Shown here in pieces: positions 1-12,932 of a stretch of DNA of 64,000 nt. The notes under the pieces are model-generated. The model did no database searches. It was not told where the DNA came from and saw only the letters and a program-made list of their open reading frames with translations. Location: the NCBI RefSeq assembly GCF_009730915.1, contig NC_052474.1, forward strand, positions 9,831,501-9,895,500, read 5' to 3'. Source of the DNA: Dioscorea cayenensis subsp. rotundata. Taxonomy: Eukaryota; Streptophyta; Magnoliopsida; Dioscoreales; Dioscoreaceae. The translations under genes and the position numbers were made by a program. Positions within the stretch are counted from its first letter, which is position 1, and the number at the start of each line of letters is the position of its first letter.

Positions 1-2251
1 AGCGCTTATCTTCAAAAAGATGCAGGTCTCTGCTGATGTGGACTTTGTTGGAAATGGGGTCGATCACTTTAAATGCCTTCGACTTATCACAGTAGCCGAC
101 AAAGATGCCAGCTTGGGACTTGGGATCGAATTTAACTCACTGCTATGAGTCAACATGTCTGTAGACTAGACACCCGAATACTCTGAGGTGGTCAACATGA
201 GGCTTTGACCCGATCAATGCTTCAACTAGAGTATGAAAATCTAAAGCTTTCGTCGGCGATCGGTTCACAATGTATACTGAGGCGGCGATAGCTTCCGCCC
301 AATATTTTGAGGGCAGTCTCTTCTCCTTCATCATCGTCCTCGCCATCTCCGTTATTGTTCGGTTCCGGTGCTTGGCAACGCCATTCTGCTGGGGAGTCCT
401 GGGAGCTGTAAGTTGATGGAGAACACCGCCAAGCTTGCAGAATGATTCAAACTCACATGATGTGAATTTCTCCTCCTCTGTCTGTGCGAAGAACCTTCAA
501 TGGGTGCGATAACTGAGTCTCCATCAATTGCTTGAATTGCTTGAAGTGTTGAAATACTTCTGATTTTTTTTTTTTTTTTTGCAGAAAATACACCCAGCTA
601 TACCTGGAAAAATCATCAGTTAGTAATAGGAAATATGAATTACTTCCAATGGAGATTGTTTTTACGGGTCCTACTACATCTCCATGCACAAGCTCTAGAG
701 GTGCCATGGCTCTTTTAGATATCCCTGTAGGAAATTTGATGCGAGTTTGCTTCCCCAGCGAGCAAGCTTCACACTTCTTTGTTTCTGCTATACATGGGAG
801 GCCTGACACCATCTGATGATCACTCAAATCTTTCAAACTCTTCATGTTTAAATGGCCGTATCATTTGTGCCATAACTCGAAGCAATTCCTGCATTTTGTG
901 CCATGTTTGCATGATGTACATCATTTCCATCAAACGGGAAAAGTCTATGCTTGGTCATTGCCACTTGAGCAACCTTTGTCATAGATTTTCCTTCTTTTAT
1001 GATGCATCCATCTTTTGAGAATTCAACACAATATCTTGAATCAATTAATTGTCCATCACTTAGCAAATTGTGAGCTAAGTTTGGTACAAACTGCACATCA
1101 TTCAGTGTTGTAACTCTTCCAGTGTTAGACCGAAGAGATACCTTCCCAACACCTTCAACTTGGAGCATCTTTCCATCTCCTAACTTGATAGAATTCAGTG
1201 AAGTTGATTCTTTATTTTGAAACAAATTTTTATCACATGACATGTGGTTGGAGCAGCCACTGTCGATAAGCCAGATTCCTCCATTTTCTTTCAAATCTTC
1301 ATCTGCAGCCATGAATGCAACCTCCTCTTCTTCTTCTTTTTCTTTTGCATCTTTCACTACATTGGCTTCTTTGTTTCTGTACCAGCACTGGGCTTTAACA
1401 TGCCCAAACTTCTTGCATACAAAACACTGTATACCTTTATATTGCTTGCTGCTATCTGCCTGATGAGATGATTCTCCATGACTGGGCTCTTTGAACTTCT
1501 TCCACACCCATGACCGCGACCTCTTCCCCTGGGAAAATAACGGCCTTTTCCTCTTCCACCTCGGTGAGGATAATCACCGAACTGAGTTGAACCTCTCCCA
1601 GCATGCAAGGCTTTCTCTTCTTCATGATGGCCACTTTCAATGTTCAAAATAGATTCATGGTTTTTTCAAAGAACTGCTGAGCTGCTCAACAGTTAGTGTG
1701 TTCAAGTCCTTAGCTTCAATGATTGAGTGAACAACCAAAGAAAATCTGGGAGTAAGACTTCTTAAGATCTTAGATACAACTGTCTTTTGAGGGAGAGCTT
1801 CCTTCATCATTTGAATTTGATAAGCAATGTCTAACACTCTGGTGATGAAATCTTGAACACACTCTCCTTGCTTCATCTTGACTGCATCAAACTCCCTTTG
1901 AAGAGAGTGTAGTTGAATTGTAATGTTATATGAATCTCCCTAAAATTCAGTCTTGATGATGTCCCAAGCTTCTTTAGCAGTTTTGGCTTCAGATATCCTC
2001 ACAAGTATCTTTGGATCAAGGGCTCACTGGATCAGGTACATAGCCTTGGCATCCTTCTTGAGACTTTCATTTATTCTAGTTGCATCTCCTTCTTCACTGA
2101 AGCCTTTTTCAACTAGTTTCCATAGATCCTTTGATCTAAACATAGTCTTCATCATCAGAGCCCAGAGGCTATAGTTGTCACCTTTGAAGTAGGGAATATC
2201 AGCATCCTTTGCTGAAGAGCTTGACATCTTCTTTTGCCTTCTCTGATACCA
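1..2251 (-). pseudogene. Ty1/copia gag-pol, decayed, open at the left edge
   Basis: This is the internal region of a copia retrotransposon read on the minus strand. From its 5' side (2227 downward) it holds a UBN2-type gag (MSSSSAKDADIPYFKGDNYS start), a zinc knuckle CFVCKKFGHVKAQC near 1420, an aspartic protease motif WLIDSGCSNHM near 1260, a GAG-pre-integrase segment near 845-770, and integrase with LRTDRGGE near 480 and TPQQNGVAKHRNRT near 370. It ends in the VFGC...GYCDKSKAF segment at the window edge. Reverse transcriptase and RNase H would lie beyond base 1. The frame is broken many times: a stop after the first gag block (2024), a frameshift near 1500 between the glycine/arginine-rich linker and the knuckle, a frameshift and a CGA-to-TGA type stop near 850, a one-base insertion near 466, and two in-frame stops at 143-145 and 137-139. 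An 18-T run near 565-582 encodes a lysine tract in integrase. It cannot encode a working polyprotein. Confidence 0.92.
2241..2251 (-). promoter_or_regulatory. copia primer-binding site (initiator Met tRNA)
   Basis: The minus strand reads TGGTATCAGAG, the standard plant copia primer-binding site complementary to the 3' end of initiator methionine tRNA. It lies one base inside the LTR boundary and just upstream of the gag start at 2227. Confidence 0.88.
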
Positions 2252-2252
2252 C

Positions 2253-2634
2253 TGTCAGGATCGAGAGACACACACTAAGAATTCTCAGCAAAGTTCACTC
2301 ACACACCAGACCTGCAAAGAAATGTAATCTCACACTGAAGAAGAAGAACTAAGATTAGAATTCACACTGGAAAGCACTCTCTGCTTCATTCATTCATTAC
2401 TTAGACATTTAAACAAACACATAACAGACATATTTGTCTGGAATCACACTAGCATACATGCTAAAACAAACAAACAGCTTCTAATACAGTAACAACAGCT
2501 TTAAGCATCTAAACAAGTTACTAGAAACAAATACAAACGATTCAGCATGTTTTTGTTTCAATGCACAACTGTATCATTGACATCCACATAGTTACCTGCA
2601 ATGTAGATACTCTGATCACCTTCAATCTCCAACA
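2253..2634 (-). mobile_element. 5' LTR of the copia element
   Basis: About 382 bases lie upstream of the primer-binding site on the minus strand. The sequence starts TGTTGGAG (2634 downward) and ends CCTGACA (2253), giving the TG...CA ends expected of an LTR. The inner end is fixed by the adjacent primer-binding site. The outer end is inferred from the TGTTGGA start common in copia LTRs. The second LTR is outside the window, so LTR identity and the target duplication cannot be checked. Confidence 0.7.
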
Positions 2635-2639
2635 CTATA

Positions 2640-4600
2640 AACTTCATTTCTGTATGAACAAAAAGTTTATTATGCAAAACAAAGGAGATCTTATTGATAC
2701 TTGAATTTAATACTCCTTTATGTCATTAGCATTGATGTATTTTAATTCTCAATCCAGGTCAGATGAAGCCATAGAGATAGGTGGTGAAGAGGAGGCTAGG
2801 TGAGCTGTTGAAGGAAGCGGGCAAGGAAAGGAACAAGAAAATCGATGATCTTTGTGATACCAAATCCCATCAAGTAAAGAAAGATGAGATTGCAACATAG
2901 TTCTTTTTGCAGAAAATATTTGTGAATGCTTAAAACATGCTATGTTCTTCATGTTCATTTGATCTTTTTGATAGCATGTGGTTTGTGATTTGTAATGGAG
3001 AAATTAACAAAAAGAAAGGTTCAAGATTAACTGTATTGTTATTCTTTTCGAATCACTTATTCACATAAAGTGAATGAATGCTTTTGTCAGGAACTCTACA
3101 CAAATCATTTGGTTGTGTAGATGGGAAATAATGGAATATGTAAATTTGGAATTTCAATTTGTATTGGAGGGTAACCTTTAAAAACACACTATATCTGTCT
3201 GATAATAATTTTGATTTTTTTTTATTTGTTTAATAGTAGTGCACCAAGTAATTTTTAATTAAAGTTATATTGGTTGAATTAATAACTAATGATCAATGAA
3301 TTTTATTTTTTTAATAGTAATCCATGATTATGTTTAATTAGTCCAGTTCATTAAAGAAAAGGGCAAATCAATTTTTTTCGTTCGGAGAGAAGTTTACCAT
3401 CATAGAAAGATTCACCAATTTTGATTATCTATTACTATTAAATTAATAAATGAAACCATTTGTCTCAATTAATAGATGCATTTTAAAATATTCATTATTT
3501 TTTTTAAAGTGATTGACAGTGCCATATGATTTAAAATATATAAGTTTTTTGGATTAATATAAATCAAGAACGTCAATGAACTTTTGATCAATTGGCACCA
3601 AATCCTTACATAAAATGTTTGTATCTTATTGAGAATGTTTACTTGAGCCTCAAACTCTGAGAACACATATATGTTAAGATATTAGTTTTACACCTATGCA
3701 CATTAATGACACATGACTTATCTACATTTAAGAAAAAACAAAAAAATAAAAAACATATAGCATAGTATAGTTTGCCCACATTTTATAAGATAGCGTAGTT
3801 TGTTCACATTTTATAACAAAACAACAATCAGGACCTTATAGCATAGTGGGTGGACTACCCATATTAACAAATTATGCCACATTAATATTTAAATGATATA
3901 ATAAGAAAATTATAATTTTTTTTTATTTTCTAACACAACTCATGAGATGCTCATGGGTATTACTCTCATTAAAAAAATAATGGATAAAGTAAACAATATA
4001 CAAGTATATGACTGTATGTTCAACATTTAAAAAATTTACATAAATTAAAATAAACATTGGACCAAGGATAATAAACGAAAAAATAGCCCAAAAAATCAAT
4101 TGTTCAACAATATACTCTATCAAAATGGAATATTTCAATACCCCAATAAATATATTAGATACATAATAACTTAATCAATTTTTTAGTTAGCCATATAAAA
4201 GATAATTTTGTGATCGTATATATAAAATGTAAAAATGAGGAAATCAGAGGTTCTTAGTTAGGTTTTATTTTGAACCTAACTCATGGAGTTAACCACGGTA
4301 AAGGATTCAGAGGTATGGAAAACAACAAAATTATAATATTCAATTTTCACACAATCAATACAATAATTCAATCCAATAAAATACAAAATAGAACTCATTA
4401 TTACTTTTATTATTGAAAAAGAAAAATTAGCATCAACTTACGTTACAAATGTTGTTCTTGGTCATAGTAGGACCAAATTATACACAAAATCACACCAAAA
4501 AACAAGTGAATTACAACAAACTCACAAGATTATTGCACTTGATTAAGAAGATAATATATATATATATAATAATTAAGGAAATAATACATGATAATTAAGA
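2640..4600. other. intergenic, AT-rich, no gene seen
   Basis: No convincing gene is visible. Open frames are short and low in complexity. A GA-rich patch at 2750-2900 has no recognisable coding content. A short phrase resembling 'catagtatagtttgcccacattttata' recurs imperfectly at about 3760 and 3790. Confidence 0.6.
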
Positions 4601-4603
4601 GTT

Positions 4604-7600
4604 TCATGCGTCCCATGTTTCAAAATTGCCAGTAACGAAGTCATAGTGTGCACCATTCAGTGCTAGAGTCCCTTTCTCTAATCCTTCTTTCACAAATGGG
4701 TATGTCTTCAAATTTTCAATAGAAACATTCACTGCCTCCTGCACCCAACCATTGCATATCTTTTAGTTTATATAATTAATCTTGATGTTACTTATTTACC
4801 CTTCTAAAATTTCTAATCATGTATATAGTATACATAAATAGATTTCATGTATATTCACACCCACACACCCACACACACATATATATACATATTCATGTGA
4901 ATGATGACTAACATCATGTACAGTTTAGTTTTTATAAGAAATATGAAAAATGACAATGCTTAACAACATCAATTTGAGTTAAACATGTAAAACCTCAAAA
5001 TTTAAGTAGATTCTCTGAAATTTCTCATGTTATTAAATTTTTAATAGAATAGATGTATATATATGTTTTACACAAGTAATTATATGCCTGGCTCCAACTT
5101 ATTGTCCAACTTTTCAAAGCATAAATGAATAAGCATGTTGACTTAAAACTAAACAAAATGAGCTTTAAATTTTAATAGAAAGTGGAAAGAAGAAAAGGAA
5201 ATGTCATCAATTCTGAAAGAAAATAGAGAAAAAAATGAAAAGAGAGAATGAGAACCTTTTCACAAAGGGTGCATTGATCCAAGAAGGGCAAGTCGGTAAA
5301 AGAGGCCAAAACTTTCTCCCTTGCCGGCCAGCCAATCTTCATCCACTCCTCAATGAAATCACTGTCCAATAAAATTAACCAACTTGAAAATTGATATCAA
5401 GAAAGGTAATTAAGCATCAAAGAAAAAGAAAGCCATTACTCTAATGGTATCACATCCATCCAATCAGACTTGAAAAGAGCACAAGGGCACTCATCAGAGT
5501 TCCAACAATTTGGCCTTTTTGGGTCACTACAAACTTGAACACTCTTTTTGACACAAGTTTACTATTTACATTTAAAAAAAAAATTCTAAAATCAAAAGTA
5601 TACAAACGCTTTAATAATTATATTGAAAAGAGTGTTCATATAGTTATATAAATATTATAAGCAAAGAAATGAGTTGTTGGGAAGGTGGTTTACGTGGTTG
5701 TGGAGCCATCATCCTTGATAGACATGAGTCCTTTGATCCCACCACAACGGCTGTGCCCAATGACCACTATGTTCTCCACCTATATAAAACGACTACTTTA
5801 ATAACACAAACATAGAATTTAAGATAAACAAAGCAAACAGTGCATAAAAGTGCAATATTTCCAGCCTAACAGCTCAAGCTGAATGAATATCCACCAGACA
5901 TGGAGAAGGGACCAACCATATAACTTTAATGTTTATACATAGTGCCCACTTTGAAATGCATAGAAATTATTCATATATATCTATTGTTTATTTTATTTCT
6001 ATAGGAAGTCAAAACTTGTACATGAAGTGTATTGGCGAAAAACCCATATGAGTGAGACATGATTAAAAGAATGAAAATGAAGTATAGCATGTTCAAGAGC
6101 TTCTTCAGAGTCAAAATAACAATCCTAGTCCAACAAGCAACTATATATATATATATATATATATTCGTCTTTATCAACAACCCATATGATATGAATCAAG
6201 TCACATGGTTATAGAGAGACAGAAAGAGAGATAGAGAACAAGGGAAGCTAATTAATCTAATCCCTTAGAATGGGAGGTGTGTGGTGTATGTGAATATAGC
6301 TAGAGACCTAAAATGTGAATGTTCCCCACAACAAGGTTGCCCACTCTGACCTAACACACAAACTTGTTTTTTCTTCTCCCCCCAAAAAAAGTCATTATTA
6401 TTATTAAATAAATAAAAAAAAGGACAATGAGAAGCTGAAGGTCCTGACCTTCAGATTCAGAACCGCGTACTCAACGGCTGCCCCTGCTCCAGCATATTTT
6501 GTCTGCAAACAAACACCCCACCCACATCACCATCAATATATTATAAACACTTATATATATATATATATATAATAAAACAACCAAACTTTGATATTGATTT
6601 TGAGTCTTTGACTTTAATTTGTATAATTAAAAAAACAAATAACAATTGTTATATCCAAACCTTATCATAGGGAGGGACAATGTTGGCGATGTTTCGCACA
6701 GTAAAGGCCTCCCCTAGGTTGGAAGTTGAGCACCACCGACGGGCACACTCTTGAATCAGAGCATGCAAACACCATGAACTATTTATAAATCACAGCATTA
6801 AATATATATATATATATATATATTAGAGATGGTGTATATATATATAAATAAAAGAAGTTTAAAAAATATGGTATCATTGACTACTTTATTGATATTTTAT
6901 TTCTTTCTAAATTCAAAAAATTAAAAGTTTGTGATTTATTCATATTTATAAAATTTAAAAAAAAATTATTGATGAAAAAAATCCAAATAAAGACCATCAT
7001 CCACCACGAATTATTCTCATGTGTGGATTCATGATAATGGAAGATTATTTAAAAAATTATTAGCATGGGCCTATTATTTACTTGGCCATTTTCTTCTAAC
7101 GTAAAATCAACAAAAGACAATTTTTTTTTCCTAATTTCTAGTTTATCGTTCTAATTCAAAACAAAAATTGTAGATAAAATAACAATTTGTTACCTTTGGA
7201 CTCTGGCCATCAGCAAGTTCATTGAAAAAGATCTGGCTTCTTCCTGTGAATCAAAGTTGTGAGTTATTAAAAAGTTCTTGCTAAAAAAATCTTTTTTATT
7301 TTACAATTTTTTCCCTATTTTTGTTAGTAAAGACAAAATAGAAAAAAGAATATATATCTATATATATAAAAAGATACCTGCCATAAAAAGTGTAAAACAG
7401 TGTTCATTCCAATTTAAAAACCATTTTTGTATATTTATATATTCCCCTTCAATATATAAAAATTAGTGGCAAACCAAGACCATATTGAATTAAAAAATTT
7501 GATTTTTTTAAAATAAAATGTAAATTAGCTATGTAGTAAAAACTTGCACATATTCAATATATCCATGCCTTCATTTTGTGTGAACTGAAATTTAAACCTG

Positions 7601-7638
7601 TCTTTACAACATAACACGATAAAAAGAGATTGCTGGTA

Positions 7639-7672
<34 letters not shown>

Positions 7673-8056
7673 GAATTTTAAAAAAAGTATTTAAAAATAA
7701 TTTTTATGGATCTAACTACACAAATATTACAATTTGGAGGGTTACACTATCACACACGCACATAATCAGTTAATATATGTAAATATAAATAGATATAAAA
7801 TAGTTTTTCCAAGAATCCATGAAGGAGGTAACAAAGGCTGCTACCATTTCAGTTAGCTGAAGTTGACTATGAAAAGGTACAATTACGGAATTATCCTTGT
7901 CCGGATAAGTACCGTCAGAAGGATCCCCCACAAGTTTATGAACTAAAACAATACAATAAACAAGAGGGCAAAATGGTCATAAAAAGAAAAAACTCACTCG
8001 TAGATCTCCTTCTTGAAATGATCGAACCCCATTGTTATCCTCTCAACCGGCGCCAT
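4604..8056 (-). CDS. beta-carbonic anhydrase (two +1 lesions)
   Basis: Catalyses CO2 + H2O to bicarbonate and a proton using one zinc. Seven coding exons on the minus strand: 8056-7998, 7243-7194, 6778-6661, 6502-6449, 5779-5694, 5361-5256 and 4738-4604, all with GT-AG borders. With the two extra bases discounted the protein is 201 residues. The zinc and catalytic set is present: CSDSR (Cys42, Asp44, Arg46) and GHSRCGG (His102, Cys105). The end matches the family ([20 protein letters not shown]). There is no obvious transit peptide: the start [19 protein letters not shown] already lies in the conserved region, so a cytosolic form is likely. ATG 8056-8054 sits in good context. A leader intron (8351-8113) is predicted in the 5' UTR. 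As written, exon 2 has an extra T (A-run 7225-7229 on plus) and exon 3 an extra base near 6715 between FQP and GEAF. Both shift the frame. It is either a real gene with assembly errors or a young pseudogene. Confidence 0.9.
7641..7672. repeat. (TTA)n microsatellite
   Basis: Pure TTA trinucleotide run in intron 1 of the carbonic anhydrase gene. Confidence 0.97.
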
Positions 8057-8111
8057 TCTCTCTCCCAAATCCCAACCTCTCTTTTCCTCTCCGATCAAAC
8101 CCTAAATTCAC

Positions 8112-8515
8112 ACTGAATTGAAAACAAATCAATTAATTAGTCAGTGATTCACGAGTTCACGGACTGGGAAAAAAAATGAAGATCGAGATTATTTCAAAAT
8201 AAATCAAAAATCAACAAATATATATATATATATATATTTGGAAAATCTCAGTAAATAACAAAAGATCAACAGATCCAGAGAGAGGGATAGAAATTAAGAG
8301 CTTTTGAAAAGAAAATTGGGAAACGGATAAGAGATTGGGATTGAAACGAACCTTCTCACTTTCTTACTCTTTCTTCTTCTCTTCTTCTTTTCTCTCTCGA
8401 TGATGGCGACGCGGTTTAGAAGATGAGTTTTGGTGGAAATGCTTGTTTTATAGTTGTTTCTCGCCTTCAGAGTCTGCTTCTGCTGCTCCTCAGGAACATC
8501 ACTCATATATTATAC
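8112..8515 (-). promoter_or_regulatory. carbonic anhydrase 5' UTR with leader intron
   Basis: Upstream of the ATG, the minus strand shows an acceptor (TTCAATTCAG, exon from 8112) and a donor (GAGAAG/GTTCGT, exon ending 8352). This suggests an untranslated first exon of about 8352-8510 followed by a 238-base intron. A CT/GA repeat at 8523-8554 lies just upstream, a common feature of plant core promoters and leaders. It is inferred from splice signals only. Confidence 0.5.
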
Positions 8516-8518
8516 TGC

Positions 8519-8522
<4 letters not shown>

Positions 8523-8554
<32 letters not shown>
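8523..8554. repeat. (CT)16 microsatellite
   Basis: Uninterrupted CT dinucleotide run of about 32 bases, upstream of the carbonic anhydrase leader (GA repeat on the gene strand). Confidence 0.97.
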
Positions 8555-8557
<3 letters not shown>

Positions 8558-8559
8558 TT

Positions 8560-10019
8560 GATTAAATTTTAAAAATACTTTTTTTAATTTATAAATTATA
8601 GAAAAATATTTTTGTCTAGTATTTTGTTTTATAATAAATTATTTTAATTATATATTAATTTGAGTTATCAAGAAAAAAAACCTAATGAACGTATTGCTGC
8701 TATATTTGAGAGTAAGATTAACTTTTTTTTTTTTAAACAATAATCATATATACAATCAAAGATATGCGTATAAAAATAATAACATTTCATTTATATGCCC
8801 TCATTCCGTCGATATAGAGTTTGGATTGTAAACCCACTCTCATAATAGAGACTTTTATCACTACTGCATTAGAGTTTTTCAAACACGTACCGACTAAATG
8901 AGACTAAGATTAAAATAAAAAAAATTTAAGTTATTTTTTATTAAAATTAATATATTTATATAATTAAAAAATTACTTTTGTATTAGAAAGCACAATCAAC
9001 CTTTTTCATATGGGGCAACTTAAATTAAAATTATACGAGATTATTAACATTATGATATTTGATATATAATTTTTTTCTATTTTTCCATCGCGTTAAAAAA
9101 ATAAATAAAAATGAAATAAAATTAAAAAATTTTAAAAAGAATATAAAAATTTGTAGATACATAAATAGAGGAGGTACGACCAAGAAATTGAGGGGGTAAG
9201 AATAGCATGGAGAGCATAACCGCATGGCTAAGAGTGCGTCATTATTCAGGCGAGGGGGGATGGTGGGGACATGATGACGTGGAAGTGGGACCCATTTATT
9301 ATAACCAAACCAACCATTCCCTGCATCCAAAGGCCAAGAACGTTTGGAAATCAAACTCATTTCGCCTACTAACCTTCAAATCCCAAAATTTCTAATTATT
9401 TTGATATTTTAATATATATTTATAATTTGTCTTTATAAAAAAACATGGTCAAAATCATGGACTTCAGTTATTTCATTGCTTTATTTTTATTTTTTAATTA
9501 AAAATTATATTTGGAACAAAGCCTTCCTCAGATGGGTGATGATCTATATCACGCTTTTTGAGCCATTTTTCCTTCATTTGATTATTTTATATACAATCAA
9601 GATACATCCCTTTTTTAATATAATAATTTTAATCATGTTTTTTTATTCACATTCGAGGTCAACTTTCTGATTTGTTTATAATCATATAAAAAATTTAAAA
9701 TTTTGGGATCAAATGTAAATACTTAAATAGTTGCCATATTCATATAAAGTTAATAAGTCCCTCGTACTATACAACCTTCGAACAAGAAAGATAACATCTC
9801 TCGTAGAGTTTCGACTCTACTTTTATCCACCTACTGTCATGTAGCAATTCATTTACGCTAGCTCGTGATTGTCAATAATTAACTTTCTAAAACTCCTTGA
9901 TATGATACCTCATAGATTTATTTATATTTTTTTTAAAAAAACTCCCACATTTATATCTATAAACAAAAAAAGTCATCATTTTATTTTAAATTATTCCTCT
10001 AAAAATTTCAAGAATCAAA
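8560..10019. other. intergenic, AT-rich, no gene seen
   Basis: Mostly AT-rich sequence. A GC-richer patch at 9170-9370 contains GATGACGTGGAAG (an ACGTGG core) but no supported gene. The open frames there lack recognisable domains. Confidence 0.55.
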
Positions 10020-10320
10020 TAATATTATTGTTGCGGAGGAGCTAATCTTCAGTATTCATAAATGCAAATTGAATAGCCACATCTTCAAGGTTGATTTCGC
10101 CAAAGCCTTTAATGTGGTGGACCAAGAATTTCTCTTCGATACACTGGCTGCTAGGAGTTTTGGCTTAAAATGGATATCCTGGATTCGGAACATTCTTGAA
10201 ACTTCCAAGGTAAACATCCTTATTAATAGTTCTTCTTCAGGATATGTGCGCTATAAGCGAGGTCTCCGAGAAGGTGATTTATTGTCTCCCTTACTCTTTG
10301 TTTTGGTGGCAGATGCTCTT
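10020..10320 (+). mobile_element. LINE reverse transcriptase, 5' fragment
   Basis: Translation from about 10030 gives VAEELIFSIHKCKL, then FKVDFAKAFNVVDQEFL and KRGLREGDLLSPLLFVLVAD. These are the reverse transcriptase blocks of plant L1-type non-LTR retrotransposons. The 5' part (endonuclease) is missing, the usual result of 5' truncation. The frame stops abruptly at 10320 where another element has inserted; it resumes at 12933. Confidence 0.9.
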
Positions 10321-12927
10321 TGTCACGCCCCGACCCGCGGGCCCACGGGACGCGACAATCGCCGCAGCAATCCCGAGGAGGGATACCCCGCCACTCAACC
10401 CTCAGGATGCCGCAAGGCTAATCAACACACACGAATTCAACAATATACATATCGCAGATATAGAGCGAGAAAAGAAACAATGTTACACAACGACAGATGA
10501 CTAACAACAACAACAACAACAACAACAATAGGATACGGAAAATATAGAGGTTCACAAAAAAATACTGGGGAAACACCCTAACAACGATGAGGGAAATGGT
10601 AATACATGAAGTTTAAGAGTATTTAAATACTAAACCATGCAACAAGTTTTTCTACACACTAGTGGATCCATAGGTCTTATAACATGTTCCATGACAACAA
10701 CAACATACATGAGCCCGAAGGAAATACAATAGATGATAGAATAGTAGTAAATGCCCAGATCTACGCCACACGGTCACACCCTACTACCCGCAGTGATCCG
10801 GGAGGAAGAAGAGGGATGAGTAACTCAAGTTACTCAGTGAGGGGAGGTTAGCACAACCTTAGCAGAAAAATATACACCAACAGCAAATAATAATAATAAT
10901 AAATCATCAAAATAAATGCTTTACCAAAGTGATACAAGTTTAGAAACATTATTACATATAATAGAAGCCTTCAAGAGAATTAAAAAAACATAATAATACC
11001 AAGAAAAACTCTTTTTTTACCCCAACTAGGGTTTACAACACAAAAAAATAATAAAGCATGGTTTTAAATACAAGTAAAACAACAAAAATATCATGGGTTT
11101 GAAATAAATAAACACAATACCCAACACTCACCCAACATAACATGGTCTAGAAAACTCTCTAAACCTTCGCCGTGGCCATGGCTAGGGTTGAGCCGCCAAG
11201 GTACTCATGCCCTTGAGCGTTGACCCATCGAGTTCACCGGTTGGTGACTCGGCTACCCGATGAATATCCGATCCGGGGCTCTACACTCCCACCGAACCGG
11301 CCCTCGTAGTAATCAGCCGGTCGACACGCCACCTCAATAGGGTCGGCCGTGAAGACCGCCCTACTGCAGAGGATATCACCAAAAACAATCACCACAATAA
11401 AATACAACTCCACTCGGGAGTACAATATCCATCCATGATCATAAATCAAGAATACCCTCGCCATTTGCACGAGGACAAGATAAACACATAAGCAAAGCCC
11501 AAACTTTTTAACACAAAATAATTTGCAAGTCCCAACACAAGCAACAACATGGAAATCCTTTTTCCTTTCAACAATCCAAAAATTTGTTTCAAGCCTAGGA
11601 TTTCACCAAATCAAAGATTTCCATAACAAAACTCAAGTTTCAAACAAAATAAAGATTTCACAAACTCATGGATACATATATCAATCACAATTTCCACGAT
11701 AACAAAACAAAAGCCAAAAGAGACATCCAAGATTTGCCTCAACAATAATTATCATTCACCAAATTACCAAACAAGTATAAATCAATAAAACTTACTTAAA
11801 ACATGAAATGCATATATATATATATATATATATATAGCTATTGGCATTCTTCTAATAAAGCTATGCTAAATAATTCCACTCACAGAAAAGGAAATTTGTC
11901 TTCCTCGCAAGCTACTCCTCGGCTAAGCCTTTGCCTCGATCCAAGACTTCTTCTCCTTGCCAAAGCATAACAAAATACAACAAAATTTAACAAAAACAAA
12001 ACAAACAAGAAAAAACCCTAAGTTTTCTAACAAACAACCCTAATTCGATCCTAGGGTTAGCTCAAAACTAGGTTTAAAGGTTCCCAATGAGTTTCTAGGG
12101 GTTTTAGCTTCAATCTAATCCAAAGAAATCAAAGAAACAACTAAATATTCCCGGTGCTACAGTAAATTCGAACTTGCTACAGTAAAACCGAGCCCTATAC
12201 TATGGTTTTCTCCCAATTTACAACTCTAAATCACAAATTTTCTTCTACAACATTCTCACACAAGATCAACAATTCAATGGCTTCAATTTAAACCTATAAA
12301 CATGCAAATCCATGGAGAAATTCTAGGTTTATAAATAATGAATACAATGAAAATACGGAAGAAATACATACTAAAAACTCGGATAAAGGCTCTTACCTTA
12401 CTCAAGAGGATGTGGGGAGTAAATTTTTTTGGTGTTGGTTCGCGGAATTGGTCGCGGAAATAGTTAGGGATAAGGGTTCGCCGGCATGGAGAAGCAAAGA
12501 AGGAGAAGGAAAGAAGAAGGAAGAGAAGAATTTGGATATTAATTCTCGGGTTGCTACGATGTCGGGTTGCTACATGACACTTCAATCAAAGATCGGGTCG
12601 CTACAGATGTCGAGTGCTACGAGTGTCGGGACGTAATCAATAGTGTTGAGTGCAAAAACTACGAGGAACAGGCTAGTTTAACTACGAGTAATGGGTTGCT
12701 ACAATGTTTTTTTATTCTTTTCTAAATTACTCTATTGCCCCTCTAACACAAGAATGGAAACAAAAATCCAAATGACCGAATTGCCCCCTATTTATGGCGT
12801 AATTTTTCGCACATAATCAACTCGTGCAATCCAGTAAAAATCTATTAATGCAAAATGACCATTTTACCCTAATGCATTCACAAAAATAAGAGAAAATCCT
12901 AGGTCCAAATTTGGACTGGGTACAACA
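10321..12927. mobile_element. 2.6 kb TG...CA insertion (probable solo LTR) inside the LINE
   Basis: The insert begins TGTCACGCCCCGACCCGCGG and ends GGGTACAACA, i.e. TG...CA ends. It is flanked by the 5-base direct repeat CTCTT (10316-10320 and 12928-12932), as made by LTR-retrotransposon integrase. Removing the insert and one CTCTT rejoins the LINE frame (VADAL then SAMCSHALTSKIL). No gag, pol, primer-binding site or internal LTR copy is evident inside, so a solo LTR of a Ty3-type element is most likely. A non-autonomous LARD-like element is the alternative. It contains ACTCAAGTTACTCAGTGAG near 10821, an AT run at 11814-11836, and several GCTACAGTA-like phrases near 12170. Confidence 0.75.
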
Positions 12928-12932
12928 CTCTT

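Noticed and set aside
2749..2958. 69-codon minus-strand frame next to the copia LTR
   Set aside because: No domain, composition driven by a GA-rich patch, no splice or promoter context.
8294..8506. 70-codon minus-strand frame in the carbonic anhydrase leader
   Set aside because: Falls across the predicted leader exon and intron; Lys/Arg-rich low complexity and no conservation visible.
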